Below, piece after piece: positions 35,692-45,300 of a stretch of DNA of 64,000 nt. Source of the DNA: Microlunatus endophyticus (lineage in GTDB: Bacteria; Actinomycetota; Actinomycetes; Propionibacteriales; Propionibacteriaceae); the NCBI RefSeq assembly GCF_014646195.1, contig NZ_BMMZ01000008.1:62001-126000 (forward strand), in the 5' to 3' direction. The notes under the pieces were generated by a model that did not search any database, was not told the origin of the DNA, and saw only the letters and a program-made list of their open reading frames with translations. Positions within the stretch are counted from its first letter, which is position 1, and each line of letters opens with the position of its first letter. Made by a program: the position numbers and the translations under genes.

Positions 35692-36429
35692 ATGCGATCG
35701 AGCATGACCCTCGACGAGCAGACGCGGCCGTCGGCCGACCTTGCGCCGCCGGTGCCGGCGGCCGTGCAAGCCCGCACTCGCCGTAACCCCCGCTGGGTGG
35801 CACTGGGCGTCGTTGCAGTGTGCCTCGGTGCGATCGCATCGTTCTTCCTGTATTCGCAGTTGTCGGAGTCGCATCAGGTCGTGGCAATGCGGCAGACGGT
35901 GCATCGCGGCGGCACCATCACGGCAGCTGACCTCGGTCAGGTCCGGGTCGGCAGTACGGGCGGGATTGCGACCGTTCCGGCGGCACAACTGGATTCCTTG
36001 GTCGGCAAGGTCGCGGCATTCGACCTGGTCCAGGGCTCGCTGCTTCCCGCCGATGCGGTGACCACGGCGTTGCCACCCGACCACGGCAAGGACATCATCG
36101 GCATCCAGGTCGCCACCGGGAGAGCGCCCTCGGGTTTCCTCAGTCCCGGCAGCCCGGTGCACCTGGTGGTACTGCCGGCCGATGTCGGCCCGGGCAACGG
36201 CCCAGGCTCTGCGGCGACCGGCGCGCAGCAGCCCAGTAGCGGCTCGACGCCGGGTTCCAGCAGCAAGGAGGTCACCAACATCGCCACGATGGCCGCTGTG
36301 GTGATGAGTTCCACCGATGTCGACGACGGGGTGTACCTCGACCTCGAGATCGATTCCCGGATGGCAGCCGACGCCGCATCGTACGCGGCGCAGGACAGGG
36401 TCGTCGTCGTCCGGGACTCGGAGCGCTGA
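35692..36429 (+). CDS. SAF domain protein, CpaB-like pilus assembly factor
   Basis: 245 aa. One membrane helix (about residues 35-57, WVALGVVAVCLGAIASFFLYSQL) is followed by an SAF-type domain (AMRQTVHRGGTITAADLGQVRVG, then FDLVQGSLLPADAV), the layout of CpaB/RcpC, which links the Tad secretion machine to the envelope. The C-terminal part with PSGFLSPGSPVHLVVLPAD resembles the CpaB β-clip extension. An ATG at 35704 is an alternative start. Its stop overlaps the following ATG (TGATG at 36427-36431). Confidence 0.78.
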   Translation: MRSSMTLDEQTRPSADLAPPVPAAVQARTRRNPRWVALGVVAVCLGAIASFFLYSQLSESHQVVAMRQTVHRGGTITAADLGQVRVGSTGGIATVPAAQLDSLVGKVAAFDLVQGSLLPADAVTTALPPDHGKDIIGIQVATGRAPSGFLSPGSPVHLVVLPADVGPGNGPGSAATGAQQPSSGSTPGSSSKEVTNIATMAAVVMSSTDVDDGVYLDLEIDSRMAADAASYAAQDRVVVVRDSER

Positions 36430-37391
36430 TGGCACTGATCGTCCTCACCTCGGTCTCGGGCTCGCCGGGCGTGACCACCACCAGCGTCGGGCTCGCCCTG
36501 ACCTGGCGGCGCGCGACACTGCTCGTCGATGCCGATCCAGCCGCTCACCAGGCCGTCCTGGCCGGGTATCTCGCTGGTCAGGTGGCGACGGCGAAGGGTC
36601 TGCAACGGGTCGCGGAAGCCCACCGCGACCGGAGACCGCTGCTCGAGGTCGTCAGTGACGAGACCGTCCCGCTGACCGCCGCCGATCACGAATGCGCCGT
36701 CCAGGATGATTCGCCCGGTGGGCCGATCGCAGACCGCGGGCCCGGGCGCCGGCTTCTCCCCGGCTTCGCCCGGCCCGCCAATGCAGGCCTGTTCGGGCCG
36801 GTCTGGCCCGAGCTCGCTGATGCCCTGATGCGACTGGAAGGTGCCGGCATCGATGTGATCGTCGACGTCGGCCGGATGGAGCGGCAAGGGCTTCCCCAGC
36901 CCCTGGTGGACCGTGCCGATCTGGTGCTACTGGTGACGCACAGCAACCTGCGATCCCTCGCCCCGGCGCGGACCTACGCTGGGCTGCTGCGCGAGCAGTC
37001 CCGGCTGGCAGGCGGTGAACTCAATCTCGGGGTGGTGGTCGTCGGCGACCAGTTGCCGTACGGGCGGCGGGAGATCAGCCGGCTGCTCGAGTTGCCGGTG
37101 GTCTCGGTGCTGCCGGTCGACGCTGCCGCCGCGGCCGTCTTCTCCGACGGGGCTCCGCGTCCACGACGGTTCGACCGGTCGCCGCTGGTTCGTGGGTTGC
37201 ACCACGCCGTCGACGATCTGACCGGCCAGATCCGTCGCCGTCGCTCCCGGCTCGGACTGGAGGATGAGGTCGGCCCACCCATGCCGTCGACCATCTCGGC
37301 ACAGGATCGGTCGGCCGTGCCACTCATGACCAACGCGTGGCTCCGGAGCACGGTCGACGGAGGAAACGTCGACGGAGGAAACCATGGCTGA
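36429..37391 (+). CDS. ParA/MinD-like protein of the Tad cluster with degenerate P-loop
   Basis: 320 aa. The fold and location match the CpaE/TadZ proteins that position the Tad machine. The P-loop reads SVSGSPGVTTTSVGLAL, where the lysine of GK(T/S) is replaced by valine and the first deviant-Walker lysine is also missing. LLVDADPAAHQ follows, and VIVDVGRM replaces the switch segment. ATP hydrolysis is therefore doubtful and a scaffold role is likely, as for some TadZ proteins. The C-terminus VDGGNVDGGNHG comes from a 15-bp duplication that also copies the next gene's ribosome binding site. Confidence 0.78.
   Translation: MALIVLTSVSGSPGVTTTSVGLALTWRRATLLVDADPAAHQAVLAGYLAGQVATAKGLQRVAEAHRDRRPLLEVVSDETVPLTAADHECAVQDDSPGGPIADRGPGRRLLPGFARPANAGLFGPVWPELADALMRLEGAGIDVIVDVGRMERQGLPQPLVDRADLVLLVTHSNLRSLAPARTYAGLLREQSRLAGGELNLGVVVVGDQLPYGRREISRLLELPVVSVLPVDAAAAAVFSDGAPRPRRFDRSPLVRGLHHAVDDLTGQIRRRRSRLGLEDEVGPPMPSTISAQDRSAVPLMTNAWLRSTVDGGNVDGGNHG
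37353..37382 (+). repeat. Duplicated 15-bp unit carrying the tadA ribosome binding site
   Basis: GTCGACGGAGGAAAC occurs twice in direct succession (37353-37367 and 37368-37382), each with a full GGAGGAA ribosome binding site, one base before the ATG triplet region of tadA (37384). Only the second copy is at useful spacing. Confidence 0.85.
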
Positions 37392-38970
37392 GCACGACAT
37401 CCCGCGTGCGGCCGCGTCGGCGCCGGCACTGCTGAATGTTCCGATCTTCGGTGCGCAGGACCTCCCTGCTGGCGACCTCGCCGGCGGGGACGTCGGTGCT
37501 GCCGGCGGCGCCGCCGACTCACCGTGGCTACGGACGACCCGGCAGCAGCCGGGATCCGCTGATCGCCGGCAGGCCAGGGCCGTCGATCGCCCCACGCGGC
37601 CCGTGGACCGGGGTCGCGAAGTGGACTGGGCTCAGGTGGTCCTGCTCCGCAAGGAAGCCTCCGAAGTGATCACCGGCGAGGTCCAGTCCTATCTCTCCGA
37701 GCACGGCAGAGCGATGCCGGCCGAGGACCGGCTCTTGATGGGCCGGGCGATCATCCGGCGGGTTGTCAACGATCATGTGCGGGCGCTGCATCGGGAGGGC
37801 TCGGCACTGTGGTCCCCGGAGACGGAGCAAACCTATGCCCAGGTCGTCGAGGACAGTGTCTTCGGTTACGGCCGGATGCAGCCGCTGTTCGAGCTCCCGG
37901 ACGCGGAGAACATCGAGATCCACGGCTGGGACTCCGTCGTCGTGCAGTACGGCGACGGTCGTCGGGAGAAGCTACCACCGGTCGCCGACAGCGACGAGGA
38001 ACTCGTCGACGCGATCCGGTTCCTGGGTGAGAACGCGCACCCGAGTCGCCCGTTCGACGACACGCACCCGACCATGACCCTGGCACTGGGCGACAGGTTC
38101 CGGCTGCACGCGATCGGCTTCGGGTTGTCCTACCGGCCGAGCATCGTCATCAGGCAACACACGCTGACTGACATCTCCTTGCTGGATCTGGCGCACGGCG
38201 GCTTGATGCCGATCGAGGTCGCGCAGTTCCTGGATGCGGCCGTGCTGGCACGAAAGTCGATGGTGATCTCCGGTGATCAAGGCGCCGGCAAGACGACCCT
38301 GCTGCGTGGCTTGATCAACTCGATCCCGTTCAGCGAGCGGTTCGGCACGCTGGAGACCGACTACGAATTGATGACCCACCTGCAACCCGGCCGCGAAAAC
38401 ATCCTCGCGCTCCAGGCGCGGATCGGCCATGGCGAGCGGGAGACCTCCGAAGCCGGTGGGAATGTCAGCGTCGCGGACCTGTTTCCCGAGGCGCTGCGGC
38501 AGAACCTGTCGCGTTTGGTGGTCGGCGAGGTGCGCGGTGGTGAGGCCTTCGCCATGTTCGAAGCCATGCAGGCCGGCGCCGGCACCCTGAGCACCACCCA
38601 CTCGCATTCGGCGGAATCGACGATGGATCGGCTTGCTGCCCGGGTGGCGCAGGGCGGAGTGCTGACGATCGACGAGGCGTACCGTCAGATTGCGCTCAAC
38701 ATCGGCCTATTCATCTACGTCAAGCTGGTGGACGAGTCCTGGAAAGGCGGCACCCGGCACCGGTTCGTCTCCGAGATCCGCACCCTCAACCGCGCCATGG
38801 AGAACGGCAGGCCGGTCACTCATCTGGCCTACAGCTCGCACGGCACCGCGAAACAGCCGCCCGGATTCTTCCCCGATGCTGACTTCCAGGCCGACATCAC
38901 GCCGTTCTACCGGCGCCTACCCGCCTCGGCGGCCCGCCTCGGCGCCGAACCTGCCGGCGGGGTGCGCTGA
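37384..38970 (+). CDS. tadA: Tad/CpaF secretion ATPase
   Basis: 528 aa. The hexameric ATPase drives Flp pilus assembly from the inner face of the membrane. After about 80 variable residues comes the CpaF N-terminal domain. Walker A is GDQGAGKTTLL (residues 297-307). The Asp box region is GTLETDYELMTHL, Walker B-like RLVVGEVRGGEAFAMFEAMQAG, and the His box STTHSHSAESTMDRLAARV. The 8-nt overlap with the preceding gene and the TGATG overlap with tadB indicate one operon. Confidence 0.93.
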   Translation: MAEHDIPRAAASAPALLNVPIFGAQDLPAGDLAGGDVGAAGGAADSPWLRTTRQQPGSADRRQARAVDRPTRPVDRGREVDWAQVVLLRKEASEVITGEVQSYLSEHGRAMPAEDRLLMGRAIIRRVVNDHVRALHREGSALWSPETEQTYAQVVEDSVFGYGRMQPLFELPDAENIEIHGWDSVVVQYGDGRREKLPPVADSDEELVDAIRFLGENAHPSRPFDDTHPTMTLALGDRFRLHAIGFGLSYRPSIVIRQHTLTDISLLDLAHGGLMPIEVAQFLDAAVLARKSMVISGDQGAGKTTLLRGLINSIPFSERFGTLETDYELMTHLQPGRENILALQARIGHGERETSEAGGNVSVADLFPEALRQNLSRLVVGEVRGGEAFAMFEAMQAGAGTLSTTHSHSAESTMDRLAARVAQGGVLTIDEAYRQIALNIGLFIYVKLVDESWKGGTRHRFVSEIRTLNRAMENGRPVTHLAYSSHGTAKQPPGFFPDADFQADITPFYRRLPASAARLGAEPAGGVR

Positions 38971-39854
38971 TGGAACCGGTCGTGGCCGTATGGGCCGGGA
39001 TGCTGCTCGTCGGCGGGGTGGTCCTGGTCGCTGCAGGACTGCGGCGTCGGGCGGAGATAGCCGCTTCGGCGGTGCGCCGCGAGGGTCCCTCCGTGGCGGA
39101 ACTCTGGGCCCGGTTCAGTCGGCGGCCGCCCGGCGAGGCCGGCCGGCGGCGCGACCTGATCCTGCTCGCCGCTCTGGTCGCGGGTTTCGTGGTAGCGGCG
39201 ATCACCGGTTGGGTGATCATGGTCGTGGTACTGCCCGCAGTGGCCTGGGTGCTCCCGCTGATACTCAGCCCGCCACGGGACCGCGACGTCGTACTGCTGG
39301 AGGCGCTCGACCGGTGGGTGCGCAGCCTGTCCGCGTCACTGCCCACCGGCAAGTCCGTGCCGGATGCCATCCGGCTGTCGGGACGTACGGCTCCTGATGC
39401 CATCGCAGAGCCGCTCGGAGGCCTGATCAGCCGGCTGAACAACCGCTGGGACAGCCGGGACGCCTTGATGCGGTTCGCCGATGATCTTGACAGTCCTGAC
39501 TCCGATACCGTCATCGCGGCGCTGATCCTGGCTGCGAACCGGGGCGCGAACGGTGCGGCGCTGACGCTCTCCGAGCTCGCGGACTCGATCCAGTCCCAGC
39601 TGAAGGGCCGACGCGAGATCGCCACCGAGCGAGCCAAACCGTACATCGTGGTCCGGCAGGTCACCGTCATCACTGCGCTGACCCTGGGCGGTGCACTGAC
39701 CTTCGCCCACACCTTCTTCGAGCCCTACGGAACGGGCATCGGGCAGCTGATTCTCGCCGTTCTGATCCTGCTGTACCTCGGTTCGCTGCTGCTGATGCGT
39801 CGTCGTGCAACGCCGCAGAAGCGCCAACGGATCCTGATCGGAGCCGGCCGGTGA
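38970..39854 (+). CDS. TadB-like membrane platform protein (type II secretion F domain)
   Basis: 294 aa. An N-terminal helix (VAVWAGMLLVGGVVLVAAGL), a further helix pair (about 70-105) and two C-terminal helices surround the T2SF domain (EALDRWVRSLSASLPTGKSVPDAIRLSG, then ALILAANRGANGAALTLSELADSIQ). Such proteins form the inner-membrane platform of Tad pili together with TadC. The start overlaps the tadA stop (TGATG) and the end overlaps tadC by GTGA (39851-39854). Confidence 0.85.
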   Translation: MEPVVAVWAGMLLVGGVVLVAAGLRRRAEIAASAVRREGPSVAELWARFSRRPPGEAGRRRDLILLAALVAGFVVAAITGWVIMVVVLPAVAWVLPLILSPPRDRDVVLLEALDRWVRSLSASLPTGKSVPDAIRLSGRTAPDAIAEPLGGLISRLNNRWDSRDALMRFADDLDSPDSDTVIAALILAANRGANGAALTLSELADSIQSQLKGRREIATERAKPYIVVRQVTVITALTLGGALTFAHTFFEPYGTGIGQLILAVLILLYLGSLLLMRRRATPQKRQRILIGAGR

Positions 39855-40756
39855 TCACCTTCGCACTGAGCTTCCTGACCGGGATCCTGATTGCCGGCGG
39901 CGCGGTACTGATCATCGCGGGAGCCGTTCGATCCACCCCGGAACTCGTCGCCACCGTGGCGAGGATGCAGCGCCCGGTGGGTCTCCAGCTGGCCGGCCAC
40001 GACCGTTCGCTACCGCAGGCCGGCGGCAGCGTGACCGACCGTCTGGGCAGCTGGGTCTACCGCAGGACACCGGTCCCACTGTCCGCGGGCCAGCTGCGGG
40101 CCCTGCAGATCCGGGGCCGGTCGGTGATCGAGTTCTACGCGGACAAGGCCGTCTGGATGATCATCGGACTGACCATGCCGGCGCTGATCACCGGCGGATA
40201 CGGATACCTCACCGGTGGCGTCCAACCGGCCGTCCCCCTGATCGCAGCCCTCGTCGGCGCCGTGGTCGGCTACTTCGTGCCCGACCTGCTGCTGCGTGGC
40301 CAGGCCACGGCGAACCGCCACGACGCGTCGGCGGCGCTGCTGATGTACATCGACCTGGTGACCCTCGAGCGACTGGCCAACGCGTCCGGCACCCAGGCCC
40401 TGCACAATGCGGCCGGATTGTCCGACGTTCCACTGTTCCGGCAGCTCCGGGGAGCGCTGGAGAGGGCGCGACTGGAGCAACAGGCGCCCTACCCCGAGTT
40501 GCGGCGGCTGGCCGACGAACTCGGGCTGCCCGAGATCCGCGACCTGGCCGACGTCATGCAGTTGGACGAGACCGGGGCCGCTCTTTCCGGCTCACTGCGT
40601 GCGCGGGCCCGGGAGCTGCGCGACGGGCACCTTGCCACCAGCATGCGTGAGGCCAACGCGGCCTCCGAGGGCATGACGATCTACATGACCATCCCGGCGC
40701 TGCTGCTCGGAGTGATGTTCATCGTCCCGGCGTTGATGCGGCTGGTGACCACATGA
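39851..40756 (+). CDS. TadC-like membrane platform protein (type II secretion F domain)
   Basis: 301 aa from a GTG overlapping the tadB stop. Membrane helices lie at the N-terminus (FALSFLTGILIAGGAVLIIAG), near 105-150, and at the C-terminus (MTIYMTIPALLLGVMFIVPALMRLV). The central cytoplasmic domain ASAALLMYIDLVTLERLANASGTQALHNAAG and QLDETGAALSGSLRARARELRDGHL matches the T2SF pattern. It completes the TadA-TadB-TadC core. Confidence 0.85.
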   Translation: MITFALSFLTGILIAGGAVLIIAGAVRSTPELVATVARMQRPVGLQLAGHDRSLPQAGGSVTDRLGSWVYRRTPVPLSAGQLRALQIRGRSVIEFYADKAVWMIIGLTMPALITGGYGYLTGGVQPAVPLIAALVGAVVGYFVPDLLLRGQATANRHDASAALLMYIDLVTLERLANASGTQALHNAAGLSDVPLFRQLRGALERARLEQQAPYPELRRLADELGLPEIRDLADVMQLDETGAALSGSLRARARELRDGHLATSMREANAASEGMTIYMTIPALLLGVMFIVPALMRLVTT

Positions 40757-40790
40757 GCTCTGCGATGTCGACCGCCACCACCCCTCCGAG

Positions 40791-40799
40791 TTGTCCACA
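40791..40799 (+). promoter_or_regulatory. DnaA-box-like site upstream of the pilin gene
   Basis: TTGTCCACA, identical to the preferred actinobacterial DnaA box, in the 130-bp gap between tadC and the small pilin gene. It may be chance. Confidence 0.35.
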
Positions 40800-40886
40800 G
40801 GGCCACCCCCACCGGTCCGAAATCTTCTCTACCGTGAAGCCCAGGCGCCGCCTCGTTGCCCGGCGGGCCGCAGGAAAGGAAACGAC

Positions 40887-41081
40887 ATGACCCGATTGCT
40901 CGCCCTCTCCCTGGGATGGCTGATCGCGCCGACCAGACCTCGGCCCGATTCCGAACGTGGTCTGAGCCAGTCGACCGAGGTCGCGATCTTGCTGGGCGCA
41001 GCCGCAGCCGTAGCAATCGTGATCATGGTCTTCATCAAGACCTACGTCAGCCACCGGCTCGGCGAAGTCCAGAATCCGTAA
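40887..41081 (+). CDS. Small Flp pilin-like protein
   Basis: 64 aa, with AGGAAAGGA (40872-40880) before the ATG. The basic cytoplasmic leader ends SERGLSQSTEVAILLGAAAAVAIVIMVFI, that is, a Gly followed shortly by Glu and a hydrophobic helix, which is the class of prepilin cleaved by TadV-type peptidases (Flp pattern G-x4-E; here Glu is at +6 after the Gly). The short C-terminus SHRLGEVQNP is exposed. It lies between the platform genes and the TadE genes, the normal site of the major pilin. A longer in-frame start at 40791 is unlikely. Confidence 0.8.
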   Translation: MTRLLALSLGWLIAPTRPRPDSERGLSQSTEVAILLGAAAAVAIVIMVFIKTYVSHRLGEVQNP

Positions 41082-41099
41082 GCACCGGACGACTACTCG

Positions 41100-41486
41100 A
41101 TGATGGCTCGATCACCCGTCGGCGGCCGCGAACGCGGTCTGACCAACAGCCTGCAGTTCGCGGTGATCGTGCCTGCCCTGATGCTGGCAACCTTTGGGCT
41201 GATCCAGGCCGGCCTGTGGCTGCATGCCCGCAACGTCGCCGCCGAGGCGGTGACCGCTGCGGCCGATGTCGCCCGCAGCTACGACGGGGATCCCTCGGCC
41301 GCAACCCAGGCAGCACGGCGGATCGCGGTCGTCGGCGGACTGACCGACGTCCGGCTGACCGTCTCGCAGCAACCCCGGTCAGTGTCGGTGACGATGGTCG
41401 CCAAGCCTCCGGTGATCTTCGACCTGGGCCTGGGCCGCATCACCGAGACCGCAACGGCGCCCGTTGAGCGGGTGACGACACCATGA
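41100..41486 (+). CDS. TadE-like pseudopilin
   Basis: 128 aa. The leader GGRERGLTNSLQFAVIVPALMLATFGLIQAGLWLHAR has a prepilin-like Gly-Leu junction and one N-terminal helix, followed by a short extracytoplasmic domain with AAADVARSYDGDPSAATQAA. It matches TadE, a minor pilin of the Tad system. The usual glutamate at +5 is replaced by Gln (SLQF), a small oddity. The stop overlaps the next ATG as ATGA (41483-41486). Confidence 0.78.
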   Translation: MMARSPVGGRERGLTNSLQFAVIVPALMLATFGLIQAGLWLHARNVAAEAVTAAADVARSYDGDPSAATQAARRIAVVGGLTDVRLTVSQQPRSVSVTMVAKPPVIFDLGLGRITETATAPVERVTTP

Positions 41487-41953
41487 TCACCTCCCGTACG
41501 AACACTGTGCGACCCGGCCGCTCGAGCGGAGGCTCGACCTGCCAGCGTGGGCTCGCCCCGGCGACCGAGCTCGTGATCATCCTCCCGGCGCTGATCATCT
41601 TGCTGGGTGTCATCATCGGCGGAGCGCGCATCTGGTTCGCCCGGTCGGTCGTCACCGATGCCGCCTATTCCGGAGCTCGGGCGGCCTCGCTGGAGCGTGA
41701 CCCGCGGTCCGCGGGTACCGCCGGCAGGGATGCGACAGGTCAGCGGTTGGCCATGCGCGGCATCACCTGTGTGCAGACCTCGGTCGACCTCGACGTCTCC
41801 GGCTTCGGCCAGCCCGTCGGAAGGCCGGCGTCGGTCACCGAACGGATCCGGTGTCAGGTCGACCTCGGCAATCTGCTGGTCCCCGGGTTGCCCGGCAGCA
41901 TGACGATCACCGGTCAGGGATCGTCGCCCATCGACAGCTATCGGGAGCGATGA
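41483..41953 (+). CDS. TadE/TadF-like pseudopilin
   Basis: 156 aa. The leader QRGLAPATELVIILPALIILLGVIIGG has Gly, then Glu in a TELV context, and a single helix, as in TadE-family pseudopilins. The extracytoplasmic domain has two cysteines (GITCVQTSVDLDVSG and RIRCQVDLGN) that may form a disulfide. It is encoded directly after the first TadE-like gene with ATGA overlap, and the TadG-like gene begins 2 bp later. Confidence 0.78.
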   Translation: MITSRTNTVRPGRSSGGSTCQRGLAPATELVIILPALIILLGVIIGGARIWFARSVVTDAAYSGARAASLERDPRSAGTAGRDATGQRLAMRGITCVQTSVDLDVSGFGQPVGRPASVTERIRCQVDLGNLLVPGLPGSMTITGQGSSPIDSYRER

Positions 41954-41954
41954 C

Positions 41955-42377
41955 ATGAGGTCGGCTCTGCTCTCCGGCCGCGAGCGCGGCCAGGCGGTCA
42001 GCATCATGGTCCTGGGATTCGTTGCCGCGCTGCTGATGGTTGCCGGCCTGGTTGTCGACGGCGGCCAGAAGGCAGCGGCGATGAACAGGGCTGAAACTCT
42101 CGCCGCTGGGGCTGCGCGGGCCGGAGCGGACGCGGGTGCCGGGTCGACGCTCGGCACAGCCAGCGATACCTCCGTATCGGCGGGCCAGGCGCGCATTTCC
42201 GCCCGAAACTACCTGGCGGCTGCCGGTGGCGACATCGCGAGCAGCCGGGTCCAGGTGAACGGTGATCAGGTGAGTGTGCACATCGAGATCCGGGTCACCA
42301 CGGTCTTCCTGTCCCTGATCCACATCAACACGCTCCGGGCGACTGGCGACGCGACTGCGAGGGTGGTGCCGAACTGA
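41955..42377 (+). CDS. TadG-like pilus assembly protein
   Basis: 140 aa. GRERGQAVSIMVLGFVAALLMVAGLVVDGGQKAAAMNRAETLAAGAARAGAD is the characteristic N-terminus of the putative Flp pilus-assembly TadG-like family (RG..A.......A..L...G...D.G....A....A...AD.AA). Full TadG proteins also carry a VWA domain; this short actinobacterial form lacks it. The stop overlaps the following ATG (TGATG). Confidence 0.78.
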   Translation: MRSALLSGRERGQAVSIMVLGFVAALLMVAGLVVDGGQKAAAMNRAETLAAGAARAGADAGAGSTLGTASDTSVSAGQARISARNYLAAAGGDIASSRVQVNGDQVSVHIEIRVTTVFLSLIHINTLRATGDATARVVPN

Positions 42378-45300
42378 TGCGGCGGTTTGCGCAGGGACTC
42401 GGAGCGCTGGTCGTCCTGGCCGCGGTCGTGGTCGGCGTTCCGTGGCTGCTGATCACCATGGTCGGCGACCCGTTCCCATCGAGCCTCGACCCGCAGCAGA
42501 TGTGGCGTGCTCTGACCCGGCCGGACGACGGCACGATCCTGATCCACGTGGTGGCCGTCATCGCCTGGATCGCCTGGGCGGTGTTCACCCTCTCGGTTCT
42601 GACGGAGTCGATCAGGGCAGTGAGCAGGCAGCGGATCCGGATCCGGCTTCCCGGCCTGGCAGGACCGCAGAAGATCGCCGGGGGACTGGTGGTGCTGGTG
42701 CTCGCCATGTTCGTCACCCCCCATCAGTTCGCCGCCGCGGATCCGGTGGACAGTGGTCATCACAGCGGGAGGCCAGTGTCGACCAGCTCGTCTCGTGCGC
42801 CGTCCCGCGCCGGCAGACCAGCGACGCCGAATCCCACGGCGGGCCGACCAAGCTCCAGCGAGGCGAGGCAGTCCCGCGCGGACGACCGGTCTGCACAGCA
42901 GAACGCCGGCTCCACGGTCGTCCACACGGTCCGCCCCGGAGACGACCTGTGGACCCTGTCCGAGCACTACTACGGCAAGGGCCAGGACTGGCGCCGGATC
43001 GCGGCTGCCAACCCGGCATTGCTGACCGGCGGCCCGGATCGGCTGGAGCCGGGGTGGCGGCTGCGGATCCCGGATGTCGACCCGCAATTGCACCGGGTGG
43101 TCGTTCGAGCCGGAGACACGCTGTCGGGGATCGCCGAGAAGGAGTACGGCGAGCCCGGCGCCTGGCACTGGATCTACCGGGCCAACCTCGGGATTCTCAG
43201 CAATCCTGACCTGCTGCCGGTCGGTGCGAGTCTGGTGATCCCCCCGGCGCCTGGATCGGATCCGGGGACAGCGCCGGCAGACGGTGGCGGCGCTTCCGTC
43301 GGCGCGCGCGCCAGCGCCAGCCGCGATCACGCCGCCGGCGGCACCCAGGACGTGAGCCGGACCGGTCACCAGGACGATGCCGGTCACTCGGCAGACGCCG
43401 CTCCCTCTGACCCGACCGGCTCCTCTGACCCGACCGGCTCCTCTGACCCTGAGGGGTCCACGGCACCGACGGCCCGCGCTTCCGTTCCTGCCTCCGCCTC
43501 CCCGGCGGCATCATCGCCCTCGTCGGTGTCGCCGGACGGAATCCCCGAGGCCGGGCCGACAGCTGCAGATGCCGTCGACGGCAGTGATCTCGGGTCTCGG
43601 GCGGTGCAACTCGCCGGAGTCGGTGGCGTGCTGGCGGCGGCGGTCCTGGGCGGCCTGGCCACCCGGCGGCAGCTGCAGCTGCGTGGACGGGCTGTCGGAC
43701 GCCGGATTCCGCAACCTGCGCCGGCGGCCCAGCAGCTGGAAGCCGAACTCGGACGGCTCCAGACGCCGGCCGGTCTCGACCTGCTCAACCTCGCTCTGCG
43801 AGCCGTCGGACGCGATTGTCACCGGCGGCAGTTGCCGCTGCCCCGCCTTCAGGCGGTGCGCGCGGCCGATGATCATCTGGTCCTGGTGATGGCGCAGGCG
43901 GACCTGTCGGCACCGGTCGGATTCGTAGTCTCCGGCACCGAATGGCACCTCGATTCCACCGATGCCGACTATCTGGCCCAGGACGGCTCGGTGCTCGACG
44001 CGCCGCAGCCGTATCCCGGACTGGCCTCGATCGGTGCCGCGCCGGACGGCTCGGCCGTACTGGTCAACCTCGAGGCCGCCGGCCTCCTCGGGGTGACGGG
44101 TTCCGCGGCCATGACTTCTCCGTCGCCGACTTCCCCGCCCCCGGCCCCGTCCGGGCCAACGGAAGCCGTCGAAAGCGGACTGCTCACTGCTCTTGCCACC
44201 GAGTTGGCGTTCAGCCCGTGGTCGGACGAACTGGTGATCACTGTGGTCGGTGCCGACCAAGGTCTGGCTGAGTCGATCGATCGCTACAACGTGTCGGCCA
44301 CCTCGAGCCTCGATCAGCTCTTGGACCGCTGGGAGCAGCGGGCACGGGTCCAGCGTGATCACCTACTCGGTGACCCGGGTGCTGCCGCCGGTGACTATCG
44401 GATCGATCCCGACCTGGCGGATCCGTGGGTGCCGGAGGTCGGGCTGATCTTCTGCCGCCCTGACACCTGGCAGGCCGACAGACTGGAGCGGCTGCTGGTC
44501 ACTGACCCGCCAGTGACCATGGCTGCAGTCGTGCCCGGTGACGATCTGATGACCGATTGGCGCCTGACCGTCGCCGACGGCTCGGCTGAGCTCGAGCCGC
44601 TGGGCTGGGCGCTGGAACCCCAGGTGGTTTCGGAGTCGGTCGGTCAGCTGATCACCGAGCTGATCGCGACCACCGGCAGTCAGGAGACCGAACCGGCCCC
44701 GTGGTGGGCGGCCGACTTCGGCGGTGATGACCATCTTCCAGCCAGAGCCCTCGCCGGGCCGCCGAGTGACGACCAACCCGATGTGGTCGCGGCCGAGAGC
44801 GCCCCGGCCGACGTGCGAAGACCGGCTGCCGTGGTGCAGCCCGGTGCCTCCGCTGCAACAGACAACTGGCCTTCGATCGTGGTCCGCGCGGCGGACGAGC
44901 AGATCGAGGAGTTGGTCGCCCGCTCAGACGCCGCCTGGGCCTGGTTGGCCGCCGTAGATCGGCCAGGGGCGAGTAAGGAGTCCGCCATAGTGCCCAATCC
45001 ATTCGCCGACCCCGTACCGCAGGCTCCCCGGCATCCGACCATCATGCTTCTCGGCCCGGCCGAGCTTCTCGGCACCGCCGGGTCGCCGCCGAACCGGGCG
45101 GTGATGCAGTGCATCGAGTACTGCACCTGGTTGCTGGAGCATCCGGGAAGCACCGCCCAGGCGATGTCCGCGGCACTTGCAGTCGCCGAGGGTACGCGGC
45201 GGTCCAATGTCAGCCGGCTTCGCAACTGGCTGGGCTTCGACGATCAGGGCCAGCCGTATCTCCCGGATGCCTATTCGGGCCGGATCAGCCTTTCGCCGTT

